DNA of 64,000 bases from Chrysopilus asiliformis (GCA_964034945.1 OZ035960.1:74197085-74261084); one strand, 5' to 3'; positions 20,273 through 32,684 are shown, numbered from the stretch's first letter. Numbers and translations are program-made. The notes: generated by a model from the sequence alone, not told the origin.

Positions 20273-20725
20273 TTAACAATCGCAACATGTAAATGAACTC
20301 CGACACTTATCATTCTCGTGTGTCGAACTTAAGCATTTTGTACACAAGTTTTTATTTTTAATGAACTCGGCGCGTAATTGGACATTCAGTTGTAAAAAGT
20401 CGCTACACGCATGGAGATAATAGTTGGAGTTGCATTTCAAACAAATTGGTTGTTGATTTGTGACCCTCAACTGTTGCGCATTTGAGTTTGAAAGGTAATT
20501 GTTTGGATTTTGACGCCTGGTTAGGAGTCACTACACTGCGAAATGATTGTGTTGTGTGGGGTTCGAAGACGATTGTTGTTTGGAACTGATCGGGCGCTTA
20601 TGATTTCCGATCATAGCACTTCAAGGGTGCGAACATGTTCGTTGGTTTGGTCGAGAAAGGCTTTTCTGCTAAGTGTTGAACAAAGTTGTCAAACTCGATT
20701 GCCACATAGTTTTCTACACCAAATC
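20273..20725 (-). pseudogene. BEL/Pao gag C-terminus with zinc knuckles
   Basis: The frame 20470-20273 carries CLKCNSNYYLHACSDFLQL, then LCTKCLSSTHENDKCRSSFTCCDC: paired CCHC-type knuckles typical of Pao gag. Further minus-strand sequence to 20725 shows gag-like phrases in broken frames. Confidence 0.82.
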
Positions 20726-22460
20726 ACAGGCCGCGTTACAAAAAAAAATATGGTAACAGTTCTTTGATATTAAAACTGAAATTTAACTTAAAAATTTACA
20801 TACTATCAGATCATAAAAAAAGTAATGCGCCACAGACGAAATTTTTTGAGAAATATACCATGGACGCAAAGTTTTTTGAAAATGAGCTACATGTAAGATC
20901 TATCACGAATGTGTGCGAGTCTAATGGTGCGCTAATTCCGTTTCTACTTCGCAGTGCAATCTAGCATAAAAATGCACTAGATTTAGCATCCAATTAGACC
21001 GTTACGCCCTAAACATATACGCTTAAGTCAAAAACTACACGATTTGTTTTATTTTATTGTAGTCCTTTTCCGTTCAGATTACTAAATTCAAGAGATAATA
21101 TAGTAAATGTTGTGTTCCTAAATAAACTTGCGGTCCGCAGCGCAAGGCAAAGCGGCGTCCCCTGCAAAACGTATATTTAGCGTCCCCCCCTCTTTAAAAA
21201 AAAAAAACCGAAAAAATACATTTTTTTGTATGCTTGGAAATTTGAAAAGACCAATCAAAGAGGTATTTGTCTCAATTTTTGTTTGGGAATATCTAGTTTA
21301 CAAGGTTTCTTAGTTCGTCGATATGTAATAAAAATTGCACCGCAGGCAAACTTTTTATTTAAAAAATCCATTCAAGTCCAAATTATTGCGTTGCAGAGAT
21401 TTTAACTTTCAAGGTCAAATACAGAATTTTAGATGCCAAAGTCAAATACGAATTAGGGTTTCCATCCCGTCATCTTTTTGCCCGTACGCTGTACTATATT
21501 TGAAGGCGTTCAGAGGGTTTTTTTAAAATTCGGGCAACATATTGCAACCCTACAACCGGGACACATTAAAAAAATTTCTCGGATTCCTTAAATAGAGGGC
21601 AATGTCTGAATAAAAACGGAAAAATAGATTAACTACAAAACTAAATTCAGTCGTTGCTATCGCTGCGCTAGCCTGTCCACAATTTCTCCGGGTTTTATAC
21701 AAATGCTAAGAAGAGATAGCCCAGTTCTTGTTTCATTATATTTCTAAATAACGTCGTTATGTTTATATACCGAAACTTACGATTTATTGGTCAATATTTT
21801 GAATAATATTTATATACCGAAACTTACGATTTATTGGTCAATATTTTGAATAGAAAAACGATATTTCTATTCATTTGTACCAGATTTCTCCTGGCGAAGG
21901 ATTGAGTATGTCTGAAACTAATTCAATTGAAACAAAGGATGTAAAAACTGTTAAGAAAGTGTCTGTTAAGATTCGGCTTGAATATGTTAAGTCTTCTCGG
22001 GTTATCGTGTAGTTTGACCTTCTCAGAATAACGGCCACACTTCTGTTATTGACTTGTCGACTAGACAGGAGCGGACGGGTAGACCAGTTTTACAGCCTAT
22101 ACCCTAGCCTATGTATGCCTGGAAAGAATTTAATATACAGGAATTGTTTTAAAACTCAAACAAAGATTTTGCATTACTAATTATGTATTTAAATTATTTT
22201 ACAACTCCCAAATGTTTTTTTTTACTATTCAGTAAAATTAACTACATACATTAGATGGCATCAAATATTTAATTAATCTAATTTCACCTGATAACCAATA
22301 TTTTAAAAGTATAATATTTAATGTACACATAAATATATTTAGAATTCATTACTATACAGGATACAATAAATAGATAAGAAGTTCAAATTTTTCTTCAGAG
22401 GAATTTAAGAAGGAAATTATACAAAAAAAATTTCCACGAATGATCGAACTATGCCTCCCC
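20726..22460. repeat. Unassigned AT-rich DNA with a 47-bp tandem duplication
   Basis: No convincing gene. A 44-bp stretch beginning TTTATATACCGAAACTTACG (21762) is repeated at 21809, a period of 47 bp. A 34-codon frame at 21909-22013 (starting MSETNSIETKDVK) is too short to assign; it may be the start of a degraded retroelement gag. A G/C-rich phrase near 21128-21195 with a C7 run is not matched elsewhere. Confidence 0.55.
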
Positions 22461-23290
22461 TTTTATACTCTATACGATATATCATATACTTCTATATTAG
22501 ATTTAGTATACCGTTTTTAACGCATCGGACACAAAAATGGACTATACCAGGATATTAGGTATGACAAAAGATTTTGATTTCCGCATGTCTGTCCGTCCAT
22601 GAACTCCATAATTTTCGAAAGCATTGAGTTAGAGACTTAAAATTGTGTACAGTTACGTTTCTCGTAAATGGCTTGGCTAAGTTCTTGAGACCATTCCTTC
22701 CTCCTTCCCCAAACAAACGAAACAGTTTTTAGAAATTTTCTCGAACAATAGGATTTTACATAACTCATCCATACATCAAAATCCAATCGGACCACTCTAT
22801 ACAAATAAAATATCTTTTTCCTGTTTTCTCAAAAACTGTGCAATTCAGAAAAACAAGATGTGTTTTGAATTTGATTTTACATAACGTATCTATACATCAA
22901 GATCCACATAACTTTTACGTAACTTAGCTATACATCAAAATCCATAACCTTTCCATACATCAAAATCCATAACCCTTCCATACATCAAAATCCAATCGGA
23001 CTACTTTCTTTCTATCCTATACAAATGGATTTTTTTAAATAAACATTTTGTCTGTCATCATATAAAATTTATACATATATAAAACGATTGGCCCCTGACA
23101 ATTGTAGCTTTTCTTATGTTTTGTCCTGATCTTTCTTTTTACGAGCAACGGATCTTTGCAAAATTTAGTTTCTAGTTGAATTCGTTTGATAGTTAACGTG
23201 TTTTCGTAAGGAGGGACAAGCGTAGATCATCATGTATCGCCATGCTAGTGTAATTCGGGCGTTAGAAACGGTATATCAAATCTAATATGA
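22461..23290. mobile_element. DINE-like element, family 2, copy A
   Basis: Related in plan to the first family but with its own sequence: end TTTTATACTCTATACGATA, a box TTTTTAACGCATCGGACAC, a short GTCTGTCCGTCC core (about 22588), GAGTTAGAGACTTAAAATTG, repeats of CATACATCAAAATCC (22770-22990), and a terminal box GTTAGAAACGGTATA near 23260. No coding capacity. Confidence 0.7.
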
Positions 23291-24105
23291 ATTTAATATA
23301 GATTATAAAAAATATTTTTAAAACAAATCCGGCTTATACAGGAAAAATAATGTCCACGTTAAGCACGTTTCGGAATATCCAGGTGCATTTGCTGCAATTG
23401 GTTCGTTAGAAACTGCTTCAAAATTACGAAATTTTGAAAACTATTCGGCTTAGGTAGGTTTCCTGCTTGTTTAGGGTTCGGTTTACGTAGTTTCACTGTA
23501 GTATATAAATTATGCTGCTAGTACTAAAATTTAAATATTTGGTGGCTTTTTGAATCTACGTTCAATTAGAAGAGTAAGAGAAAATTTGAAAAGATTATTA
23601 GAGCTTAATATAGCCAGACAAGTCGACAAAAAAATTTAAGGTTTTGGCAATGGCCATAGCTTGTTAGTCAAATTAAAAAAAACAGCAATAACGGATTTCC
23701 ACCTAGTTGGCGTATTAATATTAAAAGTGATGAGCTAAATTTCATGGCAAAAATCCAAAAGATCTTAAGTCAATTTTCAGGCGAAGTCAATAGGCGTTTT
23801 TCATTGGGGCGGCCCGGAGCGTCCAAGGGTAGATCGACAAAGGAACACGATTTGGTGGTATGAGGGGTACTAGTAATTTTAGATTTTTTCCAAGATTATA
23901 AAGTTTACCGATCCTAAAAATTTTAATAATTTTTTTGCTAGAATTTAATTCTAAATCCAAGAGGATTGAATTGGGAATTTAATCCTTAGAAGTTCTCCAT
24001 AAGGGAAGAGCCATCTTTCGGAAATTTTTGAATTTGATTACGCCTGATCTACCCCTATGGCTGGTTGAAGTCGTTAAATACAGCGGTTGATACTTTTGGA
24101 GCGTT
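23291..24105. other. No gene recognised
   Basis: AT-rich DNA without a recognisable family or reading frame. Confidence 0.5.
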
Positions 24106-26060
24106 AGTTAGTTAGTGCCTTTCCGACTCCCTTGTCACTGCGACCTTAGGGTCTATTATGACTTCCCCACAACTAGGTTAGCCACCCCTCTTCCAGATCC
24201 TTTGTAAATCTTAGAATGGTTTTGGCCGGAGTCCTCTGCATATCTTCTGGTTGTAATTGTGCCTTTTCCATTAATGACATCTTTGTTCCCACCGAGGCTG
24301 CGCATTCGCATAACACGTGCTCTGCAGTTTCAACTTCCTAAGCAGAGTCTGCAGATGTTATTATCGGTTATGTCTATATTGTGTAGATGGTAATTTACTA
24401 GGATTGCTCTAAGCGCCGCTTGGCTATTTGATAGGATATAGATCCTTTGTCCTATCGGCATTTTGGATAGGCATACTCTCGCGCACAGCTCTATTGCATG
24501 CACTTCAGCTGGAAAGATTGATGGTACAGATTTAGATATATTGCATCTTGGACCTGACATTCTGATTACAGGTTTTCAGTCCATTTTTAATCAGTCCGTA
24601 TACCAAACTAGAGATCCCATTTCTAGTCTTGGACCCTGTTTGGCGGTCCGGTATAACCACTTCAAACGTTTGGTTGAAGTTGGTTTTAATTGGCATACAG
24701 TCGGATAGTAGTAGTGGTATTTTTCTTTCGTCGATTTGATCAATGATTTTCAGATGTCCTGTTCGACTACTTGTGATAATAGTTCCATTCGCTAGCAATC
24801 TTAAGGCATCCCGTTTAATTGTTATGTGTGGCGGCGGGAGGTATTCATTGCTCCAATGATTCCTAGCCAGGCGAGCCTTGAGATTTTTTGGAGCTTGGCC
24901 TGTACTGTTTTTTATTCTACTTTGGGCCACCATATTAATGCAGCGTAGGTAATCATTATTGGTTTGACACCTCATTTTTTCCCGAAAATTTTTTTACAGC
25001 TCCAGGAAGCATGTATCGCGCTATTCTTTATTTTATTTATATGTGGGGTTCAATTCATTTTCTGATCTAGGATCACCCCTAAGTATTTCACTTCTATTGA
25101 AAAGCTAATCATTTTATTATGAAGGATGGAGCCTTCAAATTTAGCTTCTTAGTACAATGATTACTTTGTTCGGGTTGATGCTTAGTTATTGGGAGTCGCT
25201 CAAACTGTAGACCAAATCTAGGGCCTTTTGCAGGAATCTACTTACCCGCTATTCATTATTGCCCCTGATCAGAATCGCTAGATCATTTGCATAACCTTGA
25301 GCGTTAAAGCCTGCTTCTTTAAATTTTTTCAAAGGATCATCGACGACCAGAGACCACAGCAGGGATGATATCACCCTTCCTTGCGGGCATCCCCTTCTAG
25401 ATTTTGCTTATACGCTTGTGTTCCCTTGGCTGACGATCATACTTCTGCCGTTTAGCATTACTTTGATCTAAGCTACCGTAGAGGGTTTAAGCCCTTTGCA
25501 GGTTGCCGCATTCTCTATAGATTAAAATAAGGTATTATCAAAGGCTCCCTCTATGTCCAGGAATGCGCAGGCTGCTATATATTTAGATTCCAGGACCTCT
25601 TCTATATCATGTGTGTGGCTATTCAGTGCAGTAATTGTGGATTTGCCCGCCTAATATGCATGCTGAGTTGATTAAAGTGGTTACCGGGTAATGAATGTGG
25701 ATTAGTTTATCCATTGTTTTCAGCAGGAAGGAGGTCAAGCTAATTGGACGATAAGATTTAAGCTGATCTTTTGGCCTTTTTCGGCCTTCGGTATAAAAAC
25801 AACCTCCAACTCTATTCATGCTAAAGGGATGTACGTAAAAAAGTATCTCGCCTTAAAGATATTTGTTAGGCGCGGTGGGAGTACATTGATGCCTTTTTGA
25901 GTAATGCAGATTTTATCCCATCCACGCCTGGAGACTTATAATGTTCGAAGGTACTCACCGCCCATTTGATGAATATTTTACTGGCGAATAAAAGTTCCTC
26001 TACTTGTATCGTATAAGTCCTCTTGATCTTCTTGAAATTGACAGTCCGGGTCTGAATGAG
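24106..26060 (-). pseudogene. Non-LTR retrotransposon with RNase H (I/LOA-like)
   Basis: Minus-strand fragments in order: FEHYKSPGVDGIKSALLKKG (~25960-25900), VVFIPKAEKG (~25800), SYRPISLTSFLLKTMDKL (~25770-25715), AACAFLDIEGAFDNT (~25580-25530), RRGCPQGRVISSLLWSLVVDD (~25400-25340), GYANDLAI where YADD is expected (~25295), VKYLGVILDQK (~25085), then RNase H: SIFPAEVHAIELCARVCL and ILSNSQAALRAI (~24510-24400). It ends in a CxxC...H...C knuckle (NICRLC..., EHVLCECAAS, ~24355-24290). Stops and shifts throughout. The replacement of ADD by AND removes a catalytic Asp. Confidence 0.85.
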
Positions 26061-26360
26061 TACCCTTACAGTTTCCTCTAGACTCTCTGTGTGGTTTCAA
26101 TCTTTTTTTTTTTTGAAGGGTCACTATTCCATTAGCTTGGTCCTTAGCAAGAATTTGTTTTTATTTTGGAGTGTTACTACAAGGCCAACGGAAAACGCCT
26201 AATGTGATCTGTATTTGCATTTCTAGATAGATTTTGGCTTCGCCTAAAATATGACTTAAAATGTTTGGGCTTTTTGCCACAGAATTATTCAAACTTTTTA
26301 CATTGTGGAAAACGTTTTCCGATGTAAATGTCGTGCAATTATATTTCACATTTGTCTCTT
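26061..26360. other. No gene recognised
   Basis: Spacer between the non-LTR remnant and the Harbinger-like element, including a poly-T run (26104-26116). Confidence 0.5.
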
Positions 26361-26363
26361 TAA

Positions 26364-27184
26364 CGGCCAATTTATTCACTAGGAGTTAAGCCGAGTTAGT
26401 GAGTTAAGTGAGTTAGCTAACCTTATTTTCCATGAATTTCATTTATTCACGCTGAGTTAAGGTGAGTTAAGGAAAATTTAACTCGTTGAGTTAAGATAAC
26501 TCGGAGTTTGCGTAACCCAGCTGACAAGGTGGGTTAAACGTTGTTAACTCAGAGTTTAGCCCAAAAAACATTTATTCATTGCATTTCGATATTCAAATGT
26601 CATTTTGTCAGTTCGATATCGGTTTTCTGCATTTTTGGACGTGAAAATTGTTTTGATCGGGATATGAATTTCATTTTGGAAGCAGAAGCTCGTTTAATTT
26701 GGGTTTACAGATATCGAATTGAATTCATTTGAAATTTTGTGCCAAACGGCTTTTTTGTCGACACCGGAATTTGTTTGACCGTTCTCCAAAATATTTTTGT
26801 AGTTAAGCGCCAAGCGCAACAATAACTTTATTTCTTCCTGGTTGAAATTTCCGGGTCGTTCCTTTTTCACTTTTTTTTCATTTTCTTTCTTGATTCGATT
26901 TCTAAAGACAAAAATATTACTCAACACACGCGAGTTAAATTAGTGACGTTTCACAATATTTCTGACGGAAAACTTCAAAAATTCACAATAACTATGCCAA
27001 CTGAGTTAAATCGCACCAATAATTTTAACATTTTACCCAGGCGCTAACTCGCCTTAACTCTGGTGAATAAATGTAATTTTTCAATTCCCTTAACTCTCCA
27101 GTAACTCGCATAACCTCGCGAGTTAGGAGTTAAGGAAAGTTAAGGGAGTTAAGGCGATTTAACTGCGAGTGAATAAATTGGCCG
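26364..27184. mobile_element. PIF/Harbinger-like element, 821 bp
   Basis: Inverted ends CGGCCAATTTATTCACT (26364) and AGTGAATAAATTGGCCG (to 27184) are bordered by TAA on both sides (26361-26363, 27185-27187), the 3-bp duplication expected for PIF/Harbinger. Subterminal zones are built of repeated GAGTTAA/TTAACTC words on both sides, plausible transposase binding sites. It carries a Myb/SANT-like fragment on the minus strand. A 127-bp relative lies at 39021-39147. Confidence 0.9.
26694..26927 (-). pseudogene. Myb/SANT-like DNA-binding protein fragment
   Basis: A 77-residue frame. After a basic lead (KKENEKKVKKERPG) it reads NFNQEEIKLLLRLALNYKNI, then DKKAVWHKISNEFNSISVN, the first helices of the Myb/SANT-like (zeste-type) domain that accompanies Harbinger transposases. 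The start is not certain and the domain is cut short. No nuclease gene is present in this element. Confidence 0.75.
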
Positions 27185-27187
27185 TAA

Positions 27188-28371
27188 GCGTTAAAAAAAA
27201 CAAAAACATTTTTACACTTATATCCTAGACAAGATAATTTGAAATTTTTTTCTATGGAATGGATATGTTTTAAGAATAATTACCGATATATTGGTAACGA
27301 TATATATCATAACAAAAGCTTTTTGTTGAAACCCATTTACTACTTACTACAGTCATGTTAGAACTCAAAAACATTAATTTAAATCTATGATTAATTTTTT
27401 TGTCATTCACAAACAGTGGCAACCGGAGGGAATTGTGCGTCATCAAAAATACTTTTTAGTGGAAAATCTACAGCTTCGTTTAAATTTCGATATTTGTCCG
27501 ATTCTGCTGAAAAATAATCACATGTTACTAAATTTCCTTCAACCATATAGCTTTGAAATTACCTGTCATTGAACTATTCTGATTACCCTTTAAAACGCAA
27601 GCATATGAATCAATTGGCAGGTTTAATTTATTTGAAGTTTTTAATTCACTTTCATTGACGTCCAACTCTAAAAAAATATTGATAAAAAATTATTATAAAA
27701 AATTCAAGAAAATAAGTTCGGGTGGGAAAAGTCCCACACTCGATTATCTTGTTTAATTTGTGTGAAAAAATAAATTTGCAGTAATAAGTTTTTTAGGCAG
27801 AGTGTTTGTGTACATTGTGTACAGTCACGACCCTCTAGGAAATACTATAATTTACTGTGGAACGACACGTATACAAGAATCCTTCAAACATTCCTAAATT
27901 TCAGTTCCTAAACAAGTTTTTAATGGTTCTAAAAATCCGAAAGCATATTTTAAGCTTGGCAAGTTCCTAAAAGACACCATCCTGATTTTAATTATAACTT
28001 ACATAATGTTTTTGTGATCGACAATAAAGACATTATAATCTTTAGTAATTTAACATTTCAAATTCTATTTCAAGAAACTTGTCAAGCTCAAAATATAAAA
28101 TAGGATTTTGAGAACTATTAGAAACCTGTTTATTAACTAAAATTTCAGTTCGTGAGTTCATTGTTCACTCTAGTCAAGAATTTTGAAGTAATTGTGGACT
28201 TGATTCCCTCTTATATTTCAACACTTTTTTGGTCAAACAGTTTAAGAATCAAGAACTTAACGTATTTTTTACTAGGTTTTGGCTGCGATTTTCATTATTT
28301 TTGTTTAAACGTAAAAGTTTCCTAATAAATTTTTTTACGACTGTTTTATTATTAATTGAGAAATATTTGAG
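27188..28371. other. No gene recognised
   Basis: AT-rich DNA of about 1.2 kb. Only short chance reading frames; no repeat of this region was noticed elsewhere in the window. Confidence 0.55.
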
Positions 28372-29045
28372 AGTTTTTTTTTTATAGTTTCAGCCAGAGA
28401 AAGGGGAAGTCCCTTTAAAACCGAAGCACAGCTCAGGATGGTCGAAAAAACGAAAGGAGATCTCGGTTTATGTTCTCCTTGAACTTCTGCAGGTTATCGT
28501 CAGGGGGGAACACATTGGATGGTAAATCATTCCGAAGTCTTATTGTTCGTGGAATGAAGGAATTCCTAAACTTTACTGTACGAAAACGGTGGGTTCAAGG
28601 ATGAATTTGTGCGCGCATGCAACTCCACGAGAGGTTCTAGGGAAAATATACCGTGGATGAATAAGTTGGGAAATTTCGGTGGAGCATTTCCCATGGAAAT
28701 ATCTATAGAATATGGGGAGTACCCCAACAGAGCGACGATGCTCGAGAGACGGTAATAAATCTGTCAAAGATTTGTCTCCAATCAGTTGGATGGCACGTTT
28801 TTGAATTCGGTCCCGCAGTTGCAGGAGAGTTTTTGGTGCTCCAGCCCAAATGTGCGAATTATGCTCAAGTCTCGGTCGAATGTAGGTCTTGTAGATGCGG
28901 AGCACGTTGATTGATGTGAAATATTTTTTATAGCGTCCCAGAAAGCCTAGGCACTGCGATGCTTCCCTTGAAATTTTAAAAATATGAGCTTCTCGTTTAT
29001 TTTGATGCCCGGTATTCTCATGTTTTTAGACTCATTAATGGACTT
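28372..29045 (-). pseudogene. Non-LTR retrotransposon B fragment (3' end)
   Basis: 5'-truncated minus-strand copy of the element at 32685-34015. It begins with a T run (poly(A) on the element strand, ~28376-28384), followed by the RT C-terminal region: YIRPRLEHNSHIWAGAPKT, RIQKRAIQLIGDKSLTDLL and STEISQLIHPRYIFP. Many differences from the plus-strand copy show that these are separate old insertions. Confidence 0.88.
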
Positions 29046-30105
29046 TTCAACTCTCAATGAACTGTGACTGTTGTGTAACATTCCGCTATAATAGTAGCAA
29101 TTTCCACTTGTGCAATGCTAATTCGAAATAATAATCCTATAGGCGAAGAGATCAACATATTATCTGACAGTCAAGCGGCATTAATGGCGCTGAATTCCAT
29201 AGAGATGAAATCAAAACTTGTGGAAGAATGCTTCCTAAACTTATAAAGGATTTCATGTAACAATACTGTATCCCTCATATGGGTCCCAGGACACAGCAAC
29301 ATCCAAGGCACTAAGAAGCAGATAAATTAGCAAGCCAGGGGGCTGATATCCTACCTGTAGGACCTGCTCCTTCACTGCTAATCTCTGTAGCAACAATAAA
29401 AGCAATGATACAAATTTTCAGCAGACAGCAACACGAAACGAGGTGGGCAAATGAATCCGTTGGACGTCAAGCTAAAAAATTTGGCTGTGCACCTAATCCA
29501 ACCATGGCCAAAAAAGTACTAGGTCTGGGGAGGACTGGTATACGACCGCTGGTCAGTGTACTAACAGGCCACAGTAAACTCAACTACCACCTTTACAACA
29601 TTAGGCTTTCGAGCGATCCCTCATGCAACCTATGCGACGCAGAGGAAGAAACTGCAGAACACTTTCTTTCCTTGTGTCCGTTCTCCCAGAACCGGAGACT
29701 AAACACTTTAGACAGTCGTTTCTTAAATCCATTGGACATCGGTAAGATCCCTCCGAATAGTATTCATAGATTCATTAGTGGATCCAAAAGATTCATGTTT
29801 GAATAAACTAGCAGGAGCCAGTTCCTTTCACCATATAAGCACAATGGTCTAAGTGCTTATGGGCTGAGAATATCAGCTCTACACACATAATCTATCTATC
29901 TAACATTCCGCCACATGTGTTTATTTGCCGTTACATGAGGCAAAGACTTGTATGTGTTAGTAATTTTATGGCAATAGGAAAAATTTTATAAGATCACCAA
30001 TTGACAGATTGCCGACTTCCAATAAAAAATTATTAACACATACAAGTTTTTGCCTCATGTATGGCAAATAACCGCATGTCAATTGAGAGTTGAAATTTAC
30101 CGTTG
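29046..30105. mobile_element. Hairpin MITE interrupted by a non-LTR fragment
   Basis: Arms TCAACTCTCAATGA (29048) plus TTTATTTGCC...ACATGAGGCAAA (29919-29947) are inverted relative to TTTGCCTCATGTATGGCAAATAA (30049-30071) and TCAATTGAGAGTTGA (to ~30094). The left arm is split by an 814-bp retroelement flanked by an 11-bp duplication TAACATTCCGC (29076-29086, 29901-29911). No coding capacity of its own. Confidence 0.75.
29087..29900 (+). pseudogene. Non-LTR retrotransposon RNase H and C-terminus
   Basis: Plus-strand 5'-truncated insertion: INILSDSQAALMALNSIEMK near 29150-29205 is the RNase H core; the frame at 29405-29806 continues with MIQIFSRQQHETRW, RPLVSVLTGHSKLNYHL and the knuckle CNLCDAEEETAEHFLSLCP, typical of I/Jockey-group elements. 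It ends near 29900 in a short (TCTA)n run and has the 11-bp duplication described above. A stop separates the RNase H part from the C-terminal frame. Confidence 0.85.
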
Positions 30106-30985
30106 AGACAGTTTTAAAAGCAAAAGCACAGATTGTAACAGTTTGTCACATGGCAAAATAAAGGGTTAAATAAAAAAAATATTCAAGGAAACTTAACTAA
30201 AAAGAAAATTCTACAAAAATACTCCCTTTATGCTCGAGTAGCTAACGTTCAAATTCCTATGGAAATCACATGCTGGTGTCCACTTCACTAAACTCAATTT
30301 TTTCCGTTCAAGAACTTAGCATAACTATTTACGAGAAACCCAACTATACAAAATTTCAACTCTCTATCTCAATAAATTTTGGTGTATGTAACGATTATGT
30401 ATTCTAAACAGAGTTTATCTTTATAAATTTTTTAACACGACGCACTGTTTTCGAGAAAATAGAGAATAAAGAAGTATTCAATTTGTATGGAGGAGCGGAA
30501 AAAGAGTAGTCCAACTGGGTTTTGATGTGCAGATAAGCTATGTAAAATCATATTCTAAACACATTTTACCTTTATAAAAAGGGGGAGCAATGGTCTGATT
30601 GGGGTTTGATGTGTGGAGTTATGTAAAATCCTATTCTAGACACAATTTACCTTTTATAAATTTTTCAATAAAATTTTTTTCCCAGAAAATTCCAAAAAAC
30701 CGTTTCGTTTGTAAACGGGAGGGGGGAAGGAATGGTCCAATTTTGCCCGGTCAAGAACTTATCCTAGCCATTTACGAGAAACGTAACTAAACAAAATTTC
30801 TAGTCTTGAGCTCAAGCCTTTCGAAAGTTATTGTGTTCACGGACAGACAGACGAACGGACACGCGGAGCTCAAGATCTTTTGTCATCCCTATTACCCTGG
30901 TGTAGTTCATTTTTGTGTCCGATGGTCTGTTTGATGCGTTACAAACGGTATAGTAAATCTAATATACTCCTATATGATATACTAG
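30106..30985. mobile_element. DINE-like element, family 2, copy B
   Basis: From about 30300: GTTCAAGAACTTAGCATAACTATTTACGAG-type midsection, repeated blocks around TTTTGATGTGCAGATAAG and TTTGATGTGTGGAG, GACAGACAGACGAACGGACA (30844-30863) and the terminal box GCGTTACAAACGGTATAGTAAATC near 30935. The left ~200 bp (30106-30300) has no recognisable content. Confidence 0.65.
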
Positions 30986-31512
30986 CTTGAAAACCCGTCG
31001 TTACCGGGTTAAAGTTTTTTGTATTAGTTCTTGAATACCAAAAGAATCGAAAAGAACTTAAAAACTTTTGAGAAAAATATTATCCTTGCAGGACTTTCCA
31101 TTTCGAATTAGTCTAACACCGGATTCGTAATCACCGACCCCGAAAACCCCCTAATGCCATTTTTTCCCGGAAAAAATGGGAAAAAGGATATTTGCGTTAT
31201 CCTTACAGGACCTTCCGTTCCGAATTTTGAAAATCTAACACCGGATTCGTGATCAGTGACCCCGAAAACCCCCGAGTGAAACTTTTCAGCCGCCTATTGA
31301 GCAGGATTAATGGCGAAAATCACGGTTTAAAAACACCCAAACCCCCTATACCCCCCGTTCACCCCCTTAGGGGTAAAATTTCGGAAAACCCCGCCTCAGT
31401 GAGCGCCTACGCTGAAAGTTTCAAGTCTCTAGGGGTTTGGGCTGGGCGTTGATGAGTCAATCAGTCACTCAGTTAGTCAATCAGGTTAAACGATTTTATA
31501 TATAGAGATTAT
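30986..31512 (+). mobile_element. Unclassified repeat with GTCA-rich tail
   Basis: Starts TAGCTTGAAAACCCGTCGTTACCGGG and ends with GATGAGTCAATCAGTCACTCAGTTAGTCAATCAG followed by TATATATAGAGATT. It contains two copies of a CACCGGATTCGTxATC...GACCCCGAAAACCCCC block (31120 and 31230). Non-coding. The start and tail resemble widespread arthropod dispersed repeats, but I cannot name the family. Confidence 0.5.
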
Positions 31513-31514
31513 TA

Positions 31515-31743
31515 AAAGCTAGAGTGGACCAACCCACATGTCGAAATCGTGAATTTTTTGGTGTTTGAATCACTATTGCGAGTGAGTTTTTAGATAAAAA
31601 TGTTTGGATGCAGAAAAGAACATTTCAACATTGAGTAATAAAGTCCACAGAAATTTTTTTCCCCAAAAATTTACAGTCAATAATAGTACAAAAGTGGAAA
31701 AGCTTCAAAAACTAGATTATGTGGCTTGGTCCACTCTAGCTTT
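31515..31743. mobile_element. TA-flanked MITE (Tc1/mariner-like), 229 bp
   Basis: Ends AAAGCTAGAGTGGACCAA (31515) and TTGGTCCACTCTAGCTTT (to 31743) are inverted repeats, with inner extension CCACAT/ATGTGG, each bordered by TA. There is no ORF. Confidence 0.85.
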
Positions 31744-31745
31744 TA

Positions 31746-32220
31746 ACGCCTCATATAGAGTATAAAAATCCATTTTCATAGAAGAGGCGGAAAGGAATGG
31801 TTCGATTAGATTTCGATGTATGAAAAGATAACTCGCCCTAGGACGGTCCCTAGCCCGGCTGGGTAGCTGCGGGCTGAGCTGGTTCAGGGTAGACCCTGAC
31901 CGTTTTGCTGAATGGAGTTTATATCGAAACAGTAGACCAGGGTTGCAACTACTGGATTTACCAAGCTCCTTCGGGGCATAGCAGGGTGTGCAGTGTAAAA
32001 ATACGAAGGAGCTAGTCCCTTCCAAATAAAATTGACGCGGGACTGACAACCTTGCCCGTAAAAAAACGACTATGAGGAAAGCCGACAATCGCTTCGGAAC
32101 CGGACTGTATCTACGGCAACGACCCAGGCAACGGAATAATGATTTACGATTTTTCTCATCAACGCCAACGTAGGACGAGAGCCAATATAGGACGGGGTCA
32201 CTCGCAACCAAATAGACCAG
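31746..32220. other. Unassigned DNA upstream of the RTE-like fragment
   Basis: Relatively GC-rich for the window. A long minus-strand frame (32259-31717) shows no family features and is probably antisense to decayed endonuclease sequence of the RTE-like element; I could not read that endonuclease convincingly. Confidence 0.4.
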
Positions 32221-32684
32221 GTGTTGATAGACCGCTGCCACTACTCGAGCCTGATGCACATAAGGACGTACCGCGGAGCTAATATCGGCTCGTATCAGTA
32301 TCTTGTTGGTGTAGTGGTTCGAGCAAGGATTACGGTACAGAAAAACTCAAAAATTATGCATAGAAATCAGGTGAGATTCAACACGGCTGCTCTAAAGGAC
32401 GAAACTGTCAGACAGAACTATGGCAGATCCGTCGAGTCTGCTCTCGTTCAAAACCTCGAAGGAGAGGGGCCAGAAACCGAAAACACCTGGACACGCCTCC
32501 GAGATATTATCATTGAGTCAGCCGAGTCCAACTTAAGCTGCAGTCGTAGACCACATCGGAACGACTGGTTCGATGATGAATGCAAACTATTAACTGGACA
32601 ATAGAATGCTGCATACCGACCACTGCAGCAATATAAACAAAAGCGGGCAACCATATAAGAGCTCAGAAGACAAGAAAAAATAAT
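32221..32684 (+). pseudogene. RTE-like endonuclease end and linker
   Basis: Readable block: IRTYRGANIGSYQYLVGVVV (family form: RGAxxxSDHxLV, so SDH has become SYQ), ARITVQKNS, then a helical linker and HRNDWFDDECKLLT. The frame stops after 32604; KQKRATI/ELRRQEK continues the linker past a stop. Loss of the SDH histidine/aspartate pair indicates a dead enzyme. Confidence 0.72.

Larger units (their letters stand above)
17690..20725 (-). mobile_element. BEL/Pao retrotransposon remnant
   Basis: Domains occur in BEL/Pao order on the minus strand: gag knuckle (20273-20470), protease (19750-20118), reverse transcriptase (18900-19350), RNase H (18200-18545) and integrase start (17700-17830). All are broken by stops or shifts. 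Gag-like sequence extends right to about 20725. A TTAA-flanked MITE (18642-18875) lies inside pol. No LTR was identified at either end. Confidence 0.85.

Noticed and set aside
21909..22013. 34-codon frame starting MSETNSIETK as a small gene
   Set aside because: Too short, no homology seen, no supporting signals; left as an unassigned possible retroelement leader.
31717..32259. 180-codon minus-strand frame
   Set aside because: No recognisable domain and overlaps the edge of the plus-strand RTE-like fragment; likely a chance antisense frame.
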